Assembly: GCA_947624985.1 (NCBI GenBank)
Contig: CANQMO010000014.1
Location: 1 to 64,000 of the forward strand
Direction of reading: 5' to 3'
DNA from: an uncultured Oscillospiraceae bacterium
Lineage (GTDB): Bacteria; Bacillota; Clostridia; Oscillospirales; Oscillospiraceae
Length of the DNA: 64,000 nt
Below, in pieces: positions 33,219 through 42,402 of the stretch. Position 1 is the first letter of the stretch; each line of letters starts with the position of its first letter. A program made the position numbers and the translations under genes. The notes under the pieces were generated by a model, which was not told where the DNA came from, made no database searches, and saw only the letters and a program-made list of their open reading frames with translations.

Positions 33219-33683
33219 ATGGCGACGGGCAAGTATGAGCGGTGGCTCACGCCGGAGGGGCTGGGCGAGATCGAGGCGTGGGCCCGGGACGGGCTCACTG
33301 ACGAGCAACTGGCCCGGAAGATGGGCATAAGCAGAGAGACGCTGCGGGTCTGGGCGAAAAAGTATCCTGGCATTTCTGGCAGCGTCACGCGCGGGCGCGG
33401 CGGCGCGCGCGAACAGATTGAAAATGCAGTCTACAAGCGGGCACTGGGCTACACCGTGGAGGTGAAGGAGCCAATGAAGGTGCGCCGGCGGTTTTTTAAT
33501 CCAACGACCGGGAAGATGGAGGAGCAGGAGGAGGTCGTCCAGGGGGTCCGAGAGGTACATATCCCGCCGGACACGCGGGCGGCTCAGATGTGGCTGACCA
33601 ACCGGGAGCGGGACCGGTGGGCGGAACACCCGACGCCCATCGACGGCCAGCGTGAGGCGGTCACGGTGGAGGTGGACTTGTGA
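33219..33683 (+). CDS. terS: Terminase small subunit
   Basis: A 154-residue protein with an N-terminal helix-turn-helix (DEQLARKMGISRETLRVWAK) for recognition of the packaging site, then a region (KRALGYTVEVKEPMKV ... HIPPDTRAAQMWLTNRERDRW) typical of Firmicutes phage small terminases. AAGGAGGCGG precedes the ATG. Its stop overlaps the start of the large subunit (GTGA). Confidence 0.88.
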   Translation: MATGKYERWLTPEGLGEIEAWARDGLTDEQLARKMGISRETLRVWAKKYPGISGSVTRGRGGAREQIENAVYKRALGYTVEVKEPMKVRRRFFNPTTGKMEEQEEVVQGVREVHIPPDTRAAQMWLTNRERDRWAEHPTPIDGQREAVTVEVDL

Positions 33684-34915
33684 GGGTCCGGTTGTCCGAA
33701 CATATGGGCCCGGCATTTTACGATCTGGCCCGGGACGTGTTCCGGCACGGGCACACATACTACGACCTGAGCGGGGGCCGGGGCAGTCTGAAAAGCTCCA
33801 CGGTGAGCCTGCTGGTGCCGCTGCTGCTGATAACCCATCCGGGCACCCATGCGCTGGTGCTGCGCAAGGTGGCAAACACCATGCGGGACAGCGTGTTTGC
33901 CCAGTATAGCTGGGCGGTGGCGGAGCTTGGGATGGCGGACTATTGGACGGCTCGGGTGTCGCCCATGGAACTGGTCTACCGCCCCACCGGACAGAAGATC
34001 ATGTTCCGGGGCGCCGACGACCCCATGAAGATCAAGTCCATCAAGGCCCCGTTCGGCTACATCGCCGTGACCCATTTCGAGGAAAAGGACCAGTTCGCCG
34101 GTCGGGAGGAGATCCGGAACATACTTCAGTCAACCATGCGCGGCGGGGACGTGTTCTGGAACTTCGAGAGCTACAACCCGCCCATCAGCCGGGACAACTG
34201 GGCAAACCTGGACACGGCCAAACCCATGCCGGACCGCCTGGTCCACAAGAGCAGCTATCTGGACGCGCCGGCCCAGTGGCTGGGAGAGGAGTTCCTGGCG
34301 GCGGCGGATCACCTGAAGGCGGCAGACCCCCGGGCCTATGAGCATGAGTACCTGGGCGTGGCCACCGGCACCGGGGCCAATGTCTTTGAGAAGGTGGAGG
34401 TCCGGCGGATCACCGACGAGGAGATAGAGCGTCAGGACCGGATATTCCAGGGGGTGGACTGGGGGTGGTTCCCGGATCAGTTCGCTTTCCTGCGGACCGG
34501 GTATGAGGCCGCCCAGGAGAAGATATGGCTGCTGGATGAGCTTTATGGCAACAAGCTGAGCAACCAGGCGACGGCCAAGTGGATCAAGGACCACGGCTAC
34601 ACGGACTATGTGATAGCCTGCGACAGCGCGGAGCCCAAAAGCGTTGATGATTACCGTGGCGCCGGGCTGCCGGCCCGGGGCGCGATCAAGGGGCCCGGAA
34701 GCGTGGATTATGGCTTCAAGTGGCTCCAGACACGGACGCTGGTGATCGACCCGGAGCGGACACCGGCGGCGTACCGGGAGATCATGCACTACGAATATGA
34801 GCGGGACCGGGCCGGGAACATCATCAGCGGGTACCCGGACAAGGATGATCACGCTATATCGGCTCTGCGCTATGCGTATGAGTCGCTTTTCAACAGGAGA
34901 GGTACGACGGCATGA
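33680..34915 (+). CDS. terL: Terminase large subunit (PBSX family)
   Basis: A 411-residue packaging ATPase/nuclease. The Walker A-like GGRGSLKSS lies at about 32-40, a coupling region at HFEEKDQF, and the RNase-H-like nuclease has Asp residues in QGVDWGW (about 258), ACDSAEPKS and DKDDHAISALRYA. It matches the PBSX XtmB group, which fits headful or pac-type packaging, although this cannot be decided from sequence alone. Starts at GTG 33680. Confidence 0.95.
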   Translation: MRVRLSEHMGPAFYDLARDVFRHGHTYYDLSGGRGSLKSSTVSLLVPLLLITHPGTHALVLRKVANTMRDSVFAQYSWAVAELGMADYWTARVSPMELVYRPTGQKIMFRGADDPMKIKSIKAPFGYIAVTHFEEKDQFAGREEIRNILQSTMRGGDVFWNFESYNPPISRDNWANLDTAKPMPDRLVHKSSYLDAPAQWLGEEFLAAADHLKAADPRAYEHEYLGVATGTGANVFEKVEVRRITDEEIERQDRIFQGVDWGWFPDQFAFLRTGYEAAQEKIWLLDELYGNKLSNQATAKWIKDHGYTDYVIACDSAEPKSVDDYRGAGLPARGAIKGPGSVDYGFKWLQTRTLVIDPERTPAAYREIMHYEYERDRAGNIISGYPDKDDHAISALRYAYESLFNRRGTTA

Positions 34916-35262
34916 ACGTGACGGTGAATGTGCTGGGAACAGAATACGACGTCAAGGAGGTCACGCAGGATCTGCTGCCCGATGGGGCGGACGGATATTG
35001 CGACTTGTCGGAGCACGTCTGTGCGGTCGATGGCTATGCGGAGGACAAGGCAAAAACACCGGCCCAACGGCTGAAAGAATCGATCTTGTCGGATCTGGAT
35101 GTGCAGATCAAAAAGAATAAGCGGCATGAGATCGTCCACGCGTTTCTGAACGAGAGTGGGCTGTGGGAAAACAGCTGGGCGAGAAATGAAGAAATGGTGG
35201 ACTGGATCGCCATCCAGGGGCCGAAGATATACCGGGCCTGGGAGGCTGCCGGCGCGCTGTGA
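34912..35262 (+). CDS. Putative zincin (HExxH) phage protein
   Basis: A 116-residue protein whose C-terminal half has KRHEIVHAFLNESGL followed 12 residues later by NEEMVDWIA, i.e. a zinc-peptidase HExxH with a possible third ligand Glu. It starts by ATGA overlap with terL. It lies in the packaging module before the portal, where extra genes are often cargo. The substrate is unknown; cleavage of a host or virion protein is possible. Confidence 0.65.
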   Translation: MNVTVNVLGTEYDVKEVTQDLLPDGADGYCDLSEHVCAVDGYAEDKAKTPAQRLKESILSDLDVQIKKNKRHEIVHAFLNESGLWENSWARNEEMVDWIAIQGPKIYRAWEAAGAL

Positions 35263-35297
35263 CGGCTGGGTGATAAAAAACGAAAGGAGACGAGGAT

Positions 35298-35681
35298 ATG
35301 GGAGGCAGAGGAGCGTCTAGTGGTGGCGGTGATGGCGTTTTCCCGTCGAAAAAAGAAAGAACAATAGAGACCATATATAGAGAACAGCGCGGTTTTCAGA
35401 AGTCGTACTACAAGGACGAGGTGCTTGAAGCCAGAAGTGACGGCAAAGGGAATGTAACATTTAGTTATGCAACTGGCGGGCAGTATGAAAAAACGGCCAA
35501 AACGAATAGGACAAACTATGTGACGTTCAAGCTGCGCGCAGGGGCTATAAATGGCGAGACCTTTAATGTAAATTGGTCAAAAGTAAAGTCGATATCTGGG
35601 CATACATACAGTCTCCGCGATGAAGCGAAGGCTGCGGGGCTGAAGTGGGACGGCGAAACAAAAAAATGGATCAGAAAATGA
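35298..35681 (+). CDS. Phage protein with C-terminal DUF5710-like motif
   Basis: A 127-residue protein beginning MGGRGASSGG, a start seen in many Firmicutes phage proteins, with a central beta-rich region and a C-terminal DEAKAAGLKWDGETKKWIRK segment that resembles the DUF5710-like 'K..GG.WD...K.W' motif. Base composition is more AT-rich than neighbours. It lies between terL and portal with the DUF4417 gene, so it may be moron cargo. Confidence 0.65.
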   Translation: MGGRGASSGGGDGVFPSKKERTIETIYREQRGFQKSYYKDEVLEARSDGKGNVTFSYATGGQYEKTAKTNRTNYVTFKLRAGAINGETFNVNWSKVKSISGHTYSLRDEAKAAGLKWDGETKKWIRK

Positions 35682-35691
35682 CATCTTTATT

Positions 35692-36363
35692 ATGATAAAC
35701 TTTGAAAATCTGGACAAATGCATATTTCCGGGCGTGGGGAAGTACGGAATACCACAACTGGAACCTGTCAATGAATATCCAGAGGGCGAGTTCATCCCTG
35801 TCAATTACCACTATACGGCCAAAGACCGCGCAGAAAAGATAATCCATTTTTTTGTTGATGATACGCTGTTCATCCGCCAGTGGAATCAGCCAGATAAGTA
35901 CATACCCGCGTTGAAGCAATTCGAGGCTATATGCGCTCCTGACTTCTCAACATACACCGATATGCCGCTGGCAATGCAGATATACAACCATTACCGTAAG
36001 CATTGGCTGGCGGCGTACTGGCAAATGCAGGGAATGACAGTATATCCGACAATATCATGGAGTACGCCTGACAGTTACGATTGGTGTTTTGATGGTGAGC
36101 CTGTCGGCGGCATTGTGGCAATATCAAGCGTCGGGGTCGCAAGGGATAAAGAGGCAAAGCGGTTGTTCCTGCAAGGCTATGACGAGATGATGAAACGGCT
36201 TGACCCGTCATGGGTGATATTCTACGGGACTGTTTTTGAAGAATGTGACTGGAACGTAATACGAGTCAAACCTTTCGGCGCAGCCTTTACACAGCGTGGA
36301 AAAGAGGCGGCGCTAAAGAGGGAAGCCGAAATGTATTATGACAGTATACTCTGTCGGGATTGA
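35692..36363 (+). CDS. DUF4417-type phage protein
   Basis: A 223-residue protein of the DUF4417 type (FPGVGKYGIPQLEP near the start, TDMPLAMQIYNHYRKHWLAA, YPTISWSTPDSYDWCFDG, VVAISSVGV-like IVAISSVGVARDKEA and FYGTVFEECD). Function unknown. It is clearly more AT-rich than the surrounding late genes and has a weak ribosome site, suggesting recent acquisition between terminase and portal. Confidence 0.8.
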   Translation: MINFENLDKCIFPGVGKYGIPQLEPVNEYPEGEFIPVNYHYTAKDRAEKIIHFFVDDTLFIRQWNQPDKYIPALKQFEAICAPDFSTYTDMPLAMQIYNHYRKHWLAAYWQMQGMTVYPTISWSTPDSYDWCFDGEPVGGIVAISSVGVARDKEAKRLFLQGYDEMMKRLDPSWVIFYGTVFEECDWNVIRVKPFGAAFTQRGKEAALKREAEMYYDSILCRD

Positions 36364-36367
36364 TGAT

Positions 36368-37771
36368 ATGGGACTGTTTGCAAGGATCAAGGGGTGGATC
36401 GACATGCACCTGAGGACCAGGGCGAAAGAGGTATACGGCATACGGGCGGCAACCTCCGTGGATATGGATAAGTTCGTTGACCGCTGCGCGGAAGTCTACC
36501 GGGGAAACCCGTACTGGCTGGACAGCGAGCATGGCATCCGGACGGTTAATTTTGCGAAGTCGGTCTGCTCGGAGACGGCGCGGCTGACCATGATGGGCAC
36601 AAAGATCACCATCGGCGGCGAGAGCCAGCGTGCGGCGTGGCTACAGGAGCAGGTCGACCAGATGTGGCCGAGGCTGCGGGAGTGGGTAGAAAAGGGCTGC
36701 GCCCTGGGCACCGTGATCCTGCGGCCCTGCGGCGACGGGGTGGAGTGCCTGGAGCCGGACCAGTTCGTCGTCACAGATACCAGCGGAGAGATCATCACCG
36801 GCGTTGTGTTCATCAGCCGCGAGTATGAGGAGCCGGAGCGGTACTTCACCAAACTGGAGTATCACCACTTCCTCCCGGACGGGGCCTATGCCATCTCCAA
36901 CCGCTGTTTTCTGGGCCACTCTGAGCGGGACGACGGTAAGCCGGTGCCAATCGAGGCGACGCCGTGGGCGGATCTGGCCGAGGACGTGACCGTGGAGAAT
37001 CTGACCGGGCCCCTGTTTGGGGTGCTGCGCATGCCGGGCGCCAACAACAAGAGCAAGAGCGCCGTGATGGGCATGCCGGTGTTCGCCGACGCGCTGGAGG
37101 AACTGCGGGACCTGGACGTGGCGTACAGCCGCATGACCACCGAGATATATGACAGCCGCCGGCTCGCCATGATCGACGACAGGCTGCTCCAACAGGCGGG
37201 GACGAAGGTGGGCGCGGCGGAAAAGGTGGAACTGCCGGACTATGTGCGCAAGGTGAGCGGCGTGGGCCCGGAGGAGTATTATCAGGAGATCAACCCGGCG
37301 CTGAACACGTCGGACCGGCTGGTGGGGCTCAACGCCATATTGAATCAGATCGGATTCAAGTGCGGCTTTTCCAACGGCGCGTTCGTTTTCAACGAGAAGC
37401 GGGGCGTGGCCACGGCGACCCAGGTAGAGAGCGAGGATCAGCGGACCATCCAGTTGATCAAGGACGTGCGGGACAAGCTGGAGGCGGCCATGGACGCGCT
37501 GCTGTATGCCCTCAATGTTTTTGCCGATCTCTACGACCTGGCCCCTGCGGGCGTCTGGGAGGTAAATTATGATTTTGGCGACATCACCTATAACCGGGAG
37601 GAGGACCGGGCCCGGTGGCTGTCCTATGTGATACAGGGCGTGGTACCGCCGTGGACGCTGCTGGCCAAGTTCGAGGGCATGAGCGAGGAGGAAGCCCGGG
37701 CCATGGTGGACGAGGCTGCGGGCGCTGCCCAGACGCCGCCGCCGGGGACCGGATTTGGGAATGATGTGTAA
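36368..37771 (+). CDS. Portal protein (SPP1/A118 type)
   Basis: A 467-residue portal subunit that forms the DNA entry vertex. The N-terminus MGLFARIKGWIDMHL, a central stem region (TSDRLVGLNAILNQIGFKCG) and FNEKRGVATATQVESEDQRT are characteristic of the SPP1 gp6-like family. ATG 36368 is preferred over an in-frame ATG at 36338 that lies inside the previous gene. Confidence 0.92.
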   Translation: MGLFARIKGWIDMHLRTRAKEVYGIRAATSVDMDKFVDRCAEVYRGNPYWLDSEHGIRTVNFAKSVCSETARLTMMGTKITIGGESQRAAWLQEQVDQMWPRLREWVEKGCALGTVILRPCGDGVECLEPDQFVVTDTSGEIITGVVFISREYEEPERYFTKLEYHHFLPDGAYAISNRCFLGHSERDDGKPVPIEATPWADLAEDVTVENLTGPLFGVLRMPGANNKSKSAVMGMPVFADALEELRDLDVAYSRMTTEIYDSRRLAMIDDRLLQQAGTKVGAAEKVELPDYVRKVSGVGPEEYYQEINPALNTSDRLVGLNAILNQIGFKCGFSNGAFVFNEKRGVATATQVESEDQRTIQLIKDVRDKLEAAMDALLYALNVFADLYDLAPAGVWEVNYDFGDITYNREEDRARWLSYVIQGVVPPWTLLAKFEGMSEEEARAMVDEAAGAAQTPPPGTGFGNDV

Positions 37772-37773
37772 CA

Positions 37774-39018
37774 ATGCTGACGCCTGAGTACAAACGGCGC
37801 GTTGCGGAGGGAAGCGAGATGATCGCGTCCCTTTTGCATGAGGAGATCATCAAGATCATCGTCGAGGCCATTGTGACCAGGATGGAGCGGGGCGTTGATT
37901 ACCGGCTGACGGCCCGGGACAGGTGGCTGCTGGAGACGTTGCAGACCGCCGGGTATCTCCGGGCGGATCTGGAGCGGGAGATCGCCGCCAAGACAAAGCT
38001 CATGCTCAGCGAGATACAGGACGCCTTCCAGGACGCCGCTGTGCGGAACATGGCCTGGGATGACGCGGTGTACAAGGCCGCCGGCCTGGAGCCGCCGCCC
38101 ATGCGCCAGTCTCCTTACCTGCTGCGGCTGGTGCAGCGGGGCTACGAAAAGACCGCGGGGGAGTGGGTCAACTTCACCGGGACCCTGGCGGACACGACGC
38201 AGCAGGTGTTTATTAGGGAGTGCGACAAGGCGTACAACCTGGTGGCGTCGGGGGCCATGGGGCAGGATCAGGCGGTGCGCCAGGCGGTGGATACCGTGGC
38301 CAGCGAGGGCGTGGTGGTGAAGTACACCCGCCAGCGGCCCGACGGGACCCGGTACGTCTACCACACGGATACCATCGAGACGGCCACGGCCCGGGCGGTG
38401 CGGACCGGCGTGGGACAGGCATGCGGGGAGATGACCCTGGCCCGGATGGAGGAGATGGACTGGGACATCGTGCTGGTCACCGCCCACCTGGGGGCCCGGA
38501 CCGGCGACGGCGGGGAGAATTTTACCAATCACTTCTGGCTGCAAGGTAAATTCTACAGCCGGGACGGGTCCGACAAGCGCTTCCCGCCGCTGAGCGTGTG
38601 CGGGATCGGGGACGTGCAGGGCCTACTGGGGGCCAATTGCCGGCACAGCATAGGCCCGGGGGACGGACGGTTCATCCCCGACGAGCTTAAGATCGACAGC
38701 GAGGAAAACCAGCTCCGGGAGGAGCAGGAACAGAAACAGCGGAAGCTGGAGCGGACCATCCGCAAGACCAAGCGGGAGGTCCAGGGCCTGAAAACGGCCA
38801 TGGACGCGGCGGAGGACCCGGCGGACAAGGCGGCCTTGAAGGCCCGGTACCAACAGCAGGCCCTGAAGCTCCGGGAGCAGAACCGGGCATATCAGGATTA
38901 CTGCGACGAGACCGGGCTCAAGACCCAGAGCGAGCGGCTGCATATCGCCGGCTGGGACCGGAAACAGGCGGCAGCAGCCTCCGGCGCGGCCCGCACCGCG
39001 GCGAAAGTGATGAGCTGA
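37774..39018 (+). CDS. Phage minor capsid protein 2 (head morphogenesis)
   Basis: A 414-residue minor capsid protein directly after the portal. It shows the family pattern VNFTGTLADTTQQVFIRECD, TARAVRTGVGQACGEMTLAR, VTAHLGARTGDGGENFTNH and GANCRHSIGPGDGRF, plus a C-terminal coiled coil (EEQEQKQRKLERTIRKTKRE). Such proteins enter the procapsid with the portal and may be injected with DNA. Confidence 0.9.
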   Translation: MLTPEYKRRVAEGSEMIASLLHEEIIKIIVEAIVTRMERGVDYRLTARDRWLLETLQTAGYLRADLEREIAAKTKLMLSEIQDAFQDAAVRNMAWDDAVYKAAGLEPPPMRQSPYLLRLVQRGYEKTAGEWVNFTGTLADTTQQVFIRECDKAYNLVASGAMGQDQAVRQAVDTVASEGVVVKYTRQRPDGTRYVYHTDTIETATARAVRTGVGQACGEMTLARMEEMDWDIVLVTAHLGARTGDGGENFTNHFWLQGKFYSRDGSDKRFPPLSVCGIGDVQGLLGANCRHSIGPGDGRFIPDELKIDSEENQLREEQEQKQRKLERTIRKTKREVQGLKTAMDAAEDPADKAALKARYQQQALKLREQNRAYQDYCDETGLKTQSERLHIAGWDRKQAAAASGAARTAAKVMS

Positions 39019-39171
39019 CGATAAAATACCAGTTGACGAAAGCGCAGTGCGTTTTGCACCGTGCTTTTTTCAAACCCAATTTCGCTGGTACCGGGCGTGA
39101 ACAGGTACGACCCGCGCGGGGGTCGCGTCCCCGTAAAACAGCCGCGTAGCGGGGGAAAGGAAAGGAAACGT
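39019..39171 (+). promoter_or_regulatory. Noncoding leader of the scaffold-capsid genes with hairpins
   Basis: A 153-nt gap in an otherwise tightly packed operon. It includes a hairpin near 39042-39067 ending in TTTTTT and GC-rich dyads around 39108-39125. It may terminate part of the upstream RNA and provide a processing or promoter site raising capsid expression. No convincing -10/-35 pair was found. Confidence 0.4.
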
Positions 39172-39792
39172 ATGAAGCGAGAATTTTTGGAGGGCCTTGA
39201 CCTGGGCGACGGCGCCAAACTTCCGAAGAAAGCTGTGGAGGCCATCATGGCCGAACACGGGAAAACGCTCAATCAGCTGACCAGTGATCGTGACGCTTGG
39301 CGGCAGCGAGCCGAGACCGCCGAGGCGATAGTCCAGAAAATCCCCAAGGACCAAGACCCGGCAAAGCTGGTGGAGGCGCTGAACGAGGCGCAGACCGCAC
39401 TGGAGACCGCCAAGACGGACTACGACAATAAGCTGGCGGCCCGGGACTTCGACGACGCCCTGCGTGCGGCCATGCAGGAGTATAAGTTCACCTCTCCCGG
39501 GGCGCAACGCGACGCCGAACGCCAGATCCGGGAAGCCGGCATGTCGGCCCGGGACGGTAAGATCCTGGGCTTGAAGGAGTTTATGGACGATCTCCGGGAA
39601 AAGGACCCCTCCGCTTTTGTGGATGAGCAGGCGGAGAAGGCCGAGGCCGACAAGGCCCACTTCACCAGGCGCACCACAGACGGCGGGAAGGACAAAAAAA
39701 CCATGACCCGCGACGAGATCATGGCCATGCCGGACCGGGCGGCCCGGCGAAAGGCCATCGCAGAAAATATGGAACTTTTTGAAAACAAATAA
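39172..39792 (+). CDS. Scaffolding protein (phage GP20-like)
   Basis: A 206-residue scaffold: GLDLGDGAKLPKKAVEAIMA, a coiled-coil middle (TSDRDAWRQRAETAEAIVQK) and a basic C-terminal tail (MTRDEIMAMPDRAARRKAIA) that usually binds the capsid protein. Located just before the capsid gene as expected. AAAGGAAAGG precedes the ATG. Confidence 0.88.
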   Translation: MKREFLEGLDLGDGAKLPKKAVEAIMAEHGKTLNQLTSDRDAWRQRAETAEAIVQKIPKDQDPAKLVEALNEAQTALETAKTDYDNKLAARDFDDALRAAMQEYKFTSPGAQRDAERQIREAGMSARDGKILGLKEFMDDLREKDPSAFVDEQAEKAEADKAHFTRRTTDGGKDKKTMTRDEIMAMPDRAARRKAIAENMELFENK

Positions 39793-39807
39793 GGAGGATT
39801 TTTTATC

Positions 39808-40962
39808 ATGGCAGAAAATAACCTGATCGTAAGTGCGGACCTCGCCCGCGTGCGCGAGGTCGAGTTTGTCAATAGTTTCGGCGATTCCATCAAGAAGCTT
39901 ATGGAGGCGCTGGCTGTGACCCGCAAGATCCCGAAGAAGTCCGGCACGGTGCTGAAGGTCTACAAGGCCGTAGGTAACTTGCAGAGCGGCGATGTGGCCC
40001 CGGGCGAGATCATCCCTCTGAGCAAGTACAAGACCGAGGGTAAGGAGCTCGGCGCCATCAAGATGAAGAAGTGGCGGAAGGCCGTCACGGCGGAGGCCAT
40101 TGAGGAACGTGGCTTTGATCAGGCGGTGGATGATACCACCGCTGAAATGCTCAAGGACGTGCAGAAGGGGATCCGGAAGGACTTCTTCGACTTTCTGGCA
40201 ACCGGGACCGCCACGGCACGGGGCGACACGTTCCAGGCGGCGCTGGCCCGGGCGTGGGGGCAGTTGCAGGTGCTGTTCGATGATGACGGCGTCGCCAGCG
40301 TGTTCTTCATGAACCCCATGGACGTGGCCGATTATCTGGCCAACGCGCCCATCACCATGCAGACGGCTTTTGGGATGAGCTATGCCGAGAACTTTCTGGG
40401 TCTTGGTACCGTGATCTTGAACGGATCAGTGCCCCAGGGCAAAATCTTTGCCACGGCCAAGGATAACCTGGTCCTGTACTATATCCAGGTGGACGACGCA
40501 GACCTGGGCAAGGCGTTCACCTTCACCACCGACGACACCGGGTACATTGGCATCCACGAGGTAGCCGACTATGCCAACCTGACGGCCTCTGATACGGTGG
40601 TTTGCGGCATGCAGCTTCTGGCTGAGCGGCTGGACGGGATCGTGGTGGCCACCATCGGCCCGGAGACCGCGCCCACCATCGGCAAGCTGACGGTTTCCAG
40701 CGGCGAGGGCACCAGCGAGGGCAAGACCAAGCTGACTGTCACCGAGGGTAAGCTGGACGCCGCCAACAGCTACAAGTATCGTCTGGGCGACCACGCCGAC
40801 GATGTCGCATATGGCCAGAACGTCAAACAGTGGAAGGTGTGGGACGGCTCCGCCGAGATCGACGCCACCACCGGCCAGACGCTTACCCTGGTGGAGTGCA
40901 ACAAGGAGTACGGGGCTGTGGCTGTGGGCTCCTGCACTGTGACCGCCAAGGCCGGCGCGTAA
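39808..40962 (+). CDS. Major capsid protein with C-terminal Ig-like domain
   Basis: A 384-residue HK97-fold capsid protein: N-arm ADLARVREVEFVNSFGDSIK, core around AVTAEAIEERGFDQAVDDTT and NPMDVADYLANAPI. From about residue 290 (PTIGKLTVSSGEGTSEGKTK to VGSCTVTAKAGA) it carries an extra beta-rich domain of about 95 residues that looks like a surface-exposed Ig-like decoration. AAGGAGGA lies before the ATG. Confidence 0.92.
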   Translation: MAENNLIVSADLARVREVEFVNSFGDSIKKLMEALAVTRKIPKKSGTVLKVYKAVGNLQSGDVAPGEIIPLSKYKTEGKELGAIKMKKWRKAVTAEAIEERGFDQAVDDTTAEMLKDVQKGIRKDFFDFLATGTATARGDTFQAALARAWGQLQVLFDDDGVASVFFMNPMDVADYLANAPITMQTAFGMSYAENFLGLGTVILNGSVPQGKIFATAKDNLVLYYIQVDDADLGKAFTFTTDDTGYIGIHEVADYANLTASDTVVCGMQLLAERLDGIVVATIGPETAPTIGKLTVSSGEGTSEGKTKLTVTEGKLDAANSYKYRLGDHADDVAYGQNVKQWKVWDGSAEIDATTGQTLTLVECNKEYGAVAVGSCTVTAKAGA

Positions 40963-40972
40963 GGAGACGCCC

Positions 40973-41488
40973 ATGTCGTATGCGACCTATGAGGATTTCA
41001 AGGCGCTGTACGGCGACGGGAAACTGGACGAGGCGGGTTTTTCCCGCCTCGTCTGGGAGGCGGAGAAGCTGATGGACGACGCCACCACGGGCGCGGACGG
41101 CGTGCGCAAGCTCCGGGCGGCCCCGCCGAAGTGCAAGTGTGATAAAGAGGCTGTCAAACGCTGCGCCTGTGCCCTGGTGGACACGCTCCGGCAGATAGAG
41201 GAGGCGGCGGAGAATATCCGCCGGGCCCAGGGATACACAGAGAACGCCGACGGGACCTTGCAGGGCCGGGTGATCACGTCCCGGTCCGCCGGCGGAGAAT
41301 CCATCAGCTACGCCACCGGCAGCGCCGCCAAGAGCGGGACGACCGCGATCGACGCCGCCGTGAGCGACATGACGGCCCGGGAACGGCTTTTCGCCGACAC
41401 GGTGCGCCGGTACCTGTCCGGCGTGCCGGACGCCAACGGGGTCAATCTGCTTTACATGGGGCCATATCCCGTGAGGATGGAGGCGTGA
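40973..41488 (+). CDS. Head-tail connector protein
   Basis: A 171-residue protein (MSYATYEDFKALYGDGKLDE) with helical N-terminus and a Cys-containing KCKCDKEAVKRCACALVDTL segment, in the position of the head completion/adaptor gene after capsid. Overlaps the next gene start (GTGA). Confidence 0.78.
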   Translation: MSYATYEDFKALYGDGKLDEAGFSRLVWEAEKLMDDATTGADGVRKLRAAPPKCKCDKEAVKRCACALVDTLRQIEEAAENIRRAQGYTENADGTLQGRVITSRSAGGESISYATGSAAKSGTTAIDAAVSDMTARERLFADTVRRYLSGVPDANGVNLLYMGPYPVRMEA

Positions 41489-41934
41489 GAATGTACGATA
41501 ACACGGTCACGCTTTTCAACCGCTTGGAGCGGGACGGAGAACTGCTGTGGTACCCCACGGTGATGACAGGCGTACACCTGGTGGATTCTGAGGCCGCCGT
41601 GGCGGCCAAATACGGCTATCAGCGGGGCGATAAGGCTTTGTTGTTCATCCACTACCTGGGCGGGCCGGACGAGCCGTCTGTGGGCGCGAAAAAATACCTG
41701 ACGCCGAGGCGCTGGACAAGGGCGGAGGACCCATCCGGCGCGTTCACCTTCCAGACGGGCGCGGACTTTGACTTTTTCATGGCCGGTAGATGGGAAGGCC
41801 CGTTCCCGGTCCGGGACGCGGATTACCCGGGCGGGTTCTACGACCACATGCAGGACCAGTTCGACCGTGTGTGGGCCATCACCGGGGCGGAGAAGTTCGG
41901 CGTGATACCACATTTCGAGGTGACGGGACGATGA
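41485..41934 (+). CDS. Head completion/minor capsid protein (DUF6751-like)
   Basis: A 149-residue beta-rich protein (MYDNTVTLFNRLERDGELLW) ending GVIPHFEVTGR. Position two after capsid and the sequence pattern fit the stopper/neck group. GTG 41485 overlaps the previous stop; ATG 41491 is an alternative start. Confidence 0.7.
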   Translation: MRMYDNTVTLFNRLERDGELLWYPTVMTGVHLVDSEAAVAAKYGYQRGDKALLFIHYLGGPDEPSVGAKKYLTPRRWTRAEDPSGAFTFQTGADFDFFMAGRWEGPFPVRDADYPGGFYDHMQDQFDRVWAITGAEKFGVIPHFEVTGR

Positions 41935-42401
41935 GCGAGCTTTATAAGATCAAAGGCTTTGACCTGACAGCGGACGGGCTGGAGGTCCATGTGCATATGG
42001 GACCCACGACCGCCAGGCTCAAAAAGGCCCATCGGAATCTGAAAGTCAACATCATGAACGCCATGATGGGTTTTATGCCGATCCGGAATGGCGATCTCAT
42101 AGGAAAGACCGAGACAGCCAACACGCTGCTGCTGGACGATGAGCGCATGTATGCCGCCGCCGGCACGGACGCCAACGGCGTGCCATACGGTAAGTTCCAA
42201 TACGAGGGAAAAGTGATGATCGGCGAGGAGACCGGCTCGCCGTTTGCCAGAAAGAATGAGAAAAAGGTGGTCACCGACAGGTCGTTAGACCAGCAGCATG
42301 GTGGACACCCATATGCCGTACCGCACTGGTTTGAGGTAGCCTGGAAAAAGTACGGGAAGCGGCTGATAGGGTACGCGCAGGACGATCTGGAGGGAAAGTG
42401 A
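41931..42401 (+). CDS. Minor capsid/tail completion protein
   Basis: A 156-residue protein (MSELYKIKGFDLTADGLEVH) with GPTTARLKKAHRNLKVNIMN and GHPYAVPHWFEVAWKKYGKR, resembling the minor capsid 2/HK97 gp10-like tail-joining proteins. Starts by ATGA overlap. Confidence 0.72.
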   Translation: MSELYKIKGFDLTADGLEVHVHMGPTTARLKKAHRNLKVNIMNAMMGFMPIRNGDLIGKTETANTLLLDDERMYAAAGTDANGVPYGKFQYEGKVMIGEETGSPFARKNEKKVVTDRSLDQQHGGHPYAVPHWFEVAWKKYGKRLIGYAQDDLEGK

Positions 42402-42402
42402 T

